From: Microbacterium halotolerans
GTDB lineage: Bacteria; Actinomycetota; Actinomycetes; Actinomycetales; Microbacteriaceae
Assembly: GCF_003569805.1 (NCBI RefSeq)
Contig: NZ_KZ984051.1
Location: 62,001 to 126,000, forward strand
DNA: 64,000 bases
Reading direction: 5' to 3'
The notes below the pieces were generated by a model that saw only the letters and a list, made by a program, of their open reading frames with translations, did no database searches and was not told where the DNA came from. The position numbers and the translations under genes are program-made. Below are positions 62,430 through 64,000 of this stretch, piece by piece. The stretch's first letter is position 1; every line of letters begins with the position of its first letter.

Positions 62430-63368
62430 ATGACCGCACAGAACGCACCCACCATCACCGCCCGCGACTCCGGCACCTGGACCATCGGCGACCTCACCGT
62501 CAATCGGATCGGCTTCGGCGCGATGCGCCTGACCGGCATGCCGTGGGACGAGAGGCCCCGCGACCGCGACGCCGCGATCGCCGTCGTGCGCAGGGCCGTC
62601 GAGCTCGGCGTCAACCACATCGACACTGCCGCCTTCTACTTCGTTCCGACCCGCTCCGCCAACGAGATCATCGGCACCGCGCTGCATCCGTACCCGGATG
62701 ACGTGCTGATCGCCACGAAGGTCGGCCCCGCACGACCCCGGTCCGGGACATTCGAATTCGAGCCGTACGGGCGACCGGATCAGCTGCGCGAACAGGTCGA
62801 AGAGAACATCCGCCAGCTCGGCGTCGATTCGATGGGACTGGTGAACCTGCGCTGGGGATCGGGCATGGGCAAGGAATCCGGTTCCGTCGCCGAGCACATC
62901 GGCGCTCTGTCGGACCTGCGCTCTGCCGGCCTGCTGCGCAGCATCGGCATCTCGAACGTCTCGGCCGAGCAGCTCGCCGAGGCGCTCGAGACCGCACCGA
63001 TCGCGAGCGTGCAGAACCGCTACGGCCTGACTGAGCGCGACGACGACGACGTGCTCGCCCTCGCCCGAGAGTACGGCGTCGCCTTCGTGCCGTTCTTCTC
63101 GATGGGCCGCTCGCTGCCGAACGCCGTTCCCGGTGCGGAGGCCGATGAGACGGGAGCGGACGTCGTGGCGGCTATGGCCGATTCCCACGGCGCGACGCCG
63201 ACGCAGATCCGCCTCGCCTGGACCCTGCACCAAGGCGAGAACGTGCTCGCGATCCCGGGAACCGGCGACCTCGCGCACCTGGAGCAGAACGTCGCCGCCG
63301 GTGCCGTCCGACTGACGGACGAGGAGCTCGCAGCGCTCGACGGGGTCACCGACCGCACGCGACGCTGA
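62430..63368 (+). CDS. Aldo/keto reductase
   Basis: This 312-residue NADPH-dependent oxidoreductase has the family catalytic residues in GVNHIDTAAFY (Asp, Tyr), TKVGPARPR (Lys) and the C-terminal cofactor segment VLAIPGTGDLAHLEQNV. His of the usual tetrad is replaced by Asn-like context (MGLVNLRWG) as in some AKR groups. Substrate unknown. Divergent regulator upstream. Confidence 0.87.
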   Translation: MTAQNAPTITARDSGTWTIGDLTVNRIGFGAMRLTGMPWDERPRDRDAAIAVVRRAVELGVNHIDTAAFYFVPTRSANEIIGTALHPYPDDVLIATKVGPARPRSGTFEFEPYGRPDQLREQVEENIRQLGVDSMGLVNLRWGSGMGKESGSVAEHIGALSDLRSAGLLRSIGISNVSAEQLAEALETAPIASVQNRYGLTERDDDDVLALAREYGVAFVPFFSMGRSLPNAVPGAEADETGADVVAAMADSHGATPTQIRLAWTLHQGENVLAIPGTGDLAHLEQNVAAGAVRLTDEELAALDGVTDRTRR

Positions 63369-63545
63369 GCACATCCGTCGAATCGCCGGCGACTGCGCTC
63401 AGTGCGAGCAGCCGTCCGGTCCCTGCAGCGCCGGCGGCGCTTCGTCTCCCGCGTCGGCAGGGGCCGCGCCGCGGCCTTCGCGGATTCCCACTGGCCCGCT
63501 GCTGTGCTCCTGACGGAATCAGCGCCGGACGGCGCAGGTTCGCGC

Positions 63546-64000
63546 CTACCCCGCCACGAAGCGCTGCGCGACCTCGCATCGGAACGGGTCGCCGTCGCGA
63601 TAGATCTCGCGAGGCGACCCGGATGGCCGGCGGCCGTCGCAGTCGGCCGCGGCACGCACGGCGTCGAACGCGCGCAGGATCGTGGGGAACTGCACTTCAC
63701 CGTAGGGCACGTCGACGACGAGCTCCGATCCGGCAGGTTCCGTGCTGTCTGCGTTCGCCGGGTCCGCGACGGCGACGCGCACTTCGATGGGCCCGTCCGA
63801 TTCCCAACTGACTTCGCCGTGATACACCACGACCAGCGGGCTCGATCTCTCGGCGCTCGCACCCGCACGCTGAGCCAGCGCGACCGCGGAGCGCTCGATG
63901 TGCGTCGGAAGGTCGGCCGCGGTCGTGCGCACGGTGCGGGAGACGAAAGCGGCCGCCGGGGAGCGCCTGGCCCGCACGTCCAGCTCTGCCGCGACATCCG
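63546..64000 (-). CDS. Transcriptional regulator with GyrI-like effector-binding domain (partial)
   Basis: The frame is open through the right edge; about 150 C-terminal residues are visible. The text DVRARRSPAAAFVSRTVRTT, VVYHGEVSWESDGPIEVRV and YGEVQFPTILRAFDAV fits a GyrI-like small-molecule-binding domain, which usually follows a MerR or AraC HTH. The HTH would lie beyond the window. Confidence in the domain is moderate. Confidence 0.65.
   Translation of the reverse strand, partial: DVAAELDVRARRSPAAAFVSRTVRTTAADLPTHIERSAVALAQRAGASAERSSPLVVVYHGEVSWESDGPIEVRVAVADPANADSTEPAGSELVVDVPYGEVQFPTILRAFDAVRAAADCDGRRPSGSPREIYRDGDPFRCEVAQRFVAG

Overview
The window is high-GC DNA from an actinobacterium, most likely a Microbacteriaceae member close to Microbacterium. 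The evidence is inference from gene content: the core order lysS, DUF2520, two bPH2 proteins, DUF3180, folK, folP-folB, folE, ftsH, hpt, tilS, ppa is typical of that family, as are the small DUF4192 and membrane proteins, the tRNA Glu-Asp-Phe cluster, and the sortase-anchored and leaderless genes.

Bases 1-12.6 kb form a catabolic island. It has a peptide-type ABC importer, a copper amine oxidase, a LacI-type regulator with a perfect 20-bp palindrome beside it and a near copy before the importer, a type III CoA-transferase, a PucR-type regulator, a GABA/5-aminovalerate-type aminotransferase, a glutaryl-CoA dehydrogenase and a semialdehyde dehydrogenase. Read together they outline amine (cadaverine-like) or 5-aminovalerate to glutarate to glutaryl-CoA to crotonyl-CoA degradation.

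Bases 12.6-27 kb form a sugar locus: a ribose-type ABC importer, a divergent ROK regulator with a small ThuA protein, a Gfo/Idh/MocA oxidoreductase, a TIM-barrel isomerase and an 1819-residue sortase-anchored ThuA plus sugar-dehydrogenase protein. This set resembles 3-keto-glycoside metabolism.

Bases 27-46.2 kb are mostly housekeeping: lipid kinase, cardiolipin synthase, lysyl-tRNA synthetase, folate synthesis with a fused folP-folB, FtsH, purine salvage, TilS, pyrophosphatase and an M23 peptidase, followed by tRNA-Glu, tRNA-Asp and tRNA-Phe.

Bases 46438-57694 are an 11.26-kb integrated element with a 44-bp direct repeat of the tRNA-Phe 3' end at its borders. Its long leftward operon carries a Pra-like protein, an FtsK-type transfer protein, a secreted protein, a rolling-circle-type Rep, Xis, a tyrosine integrase and four accessory genes, so it is a small AICE (actinomycete integrative and conjugative element). 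Its cargo at the right end is a three-gene leftward operon: Mrr-like nuclease, small middle protein and DUF2326 SMC-like ATPase. This matches an ABC-three-component (ABC-3C) conflict system and is the main candidate for a novel defence system. Paired repeats at both ends look like integrase arm sites, and two pairs of CAAC-N5-GTTG palindromes inside the element are unexplained.

Bases 57.7-64 kb hold two Fic-domain proteins with C-terminal winged helices, each behind its own inverted repeat, then a DUF2255 protein, a LuxR-like regulator divergent from an aldo/keto reductase, and a partial regulator at the edge. No CRISPR array, rRNA or insertion sequence was seen.
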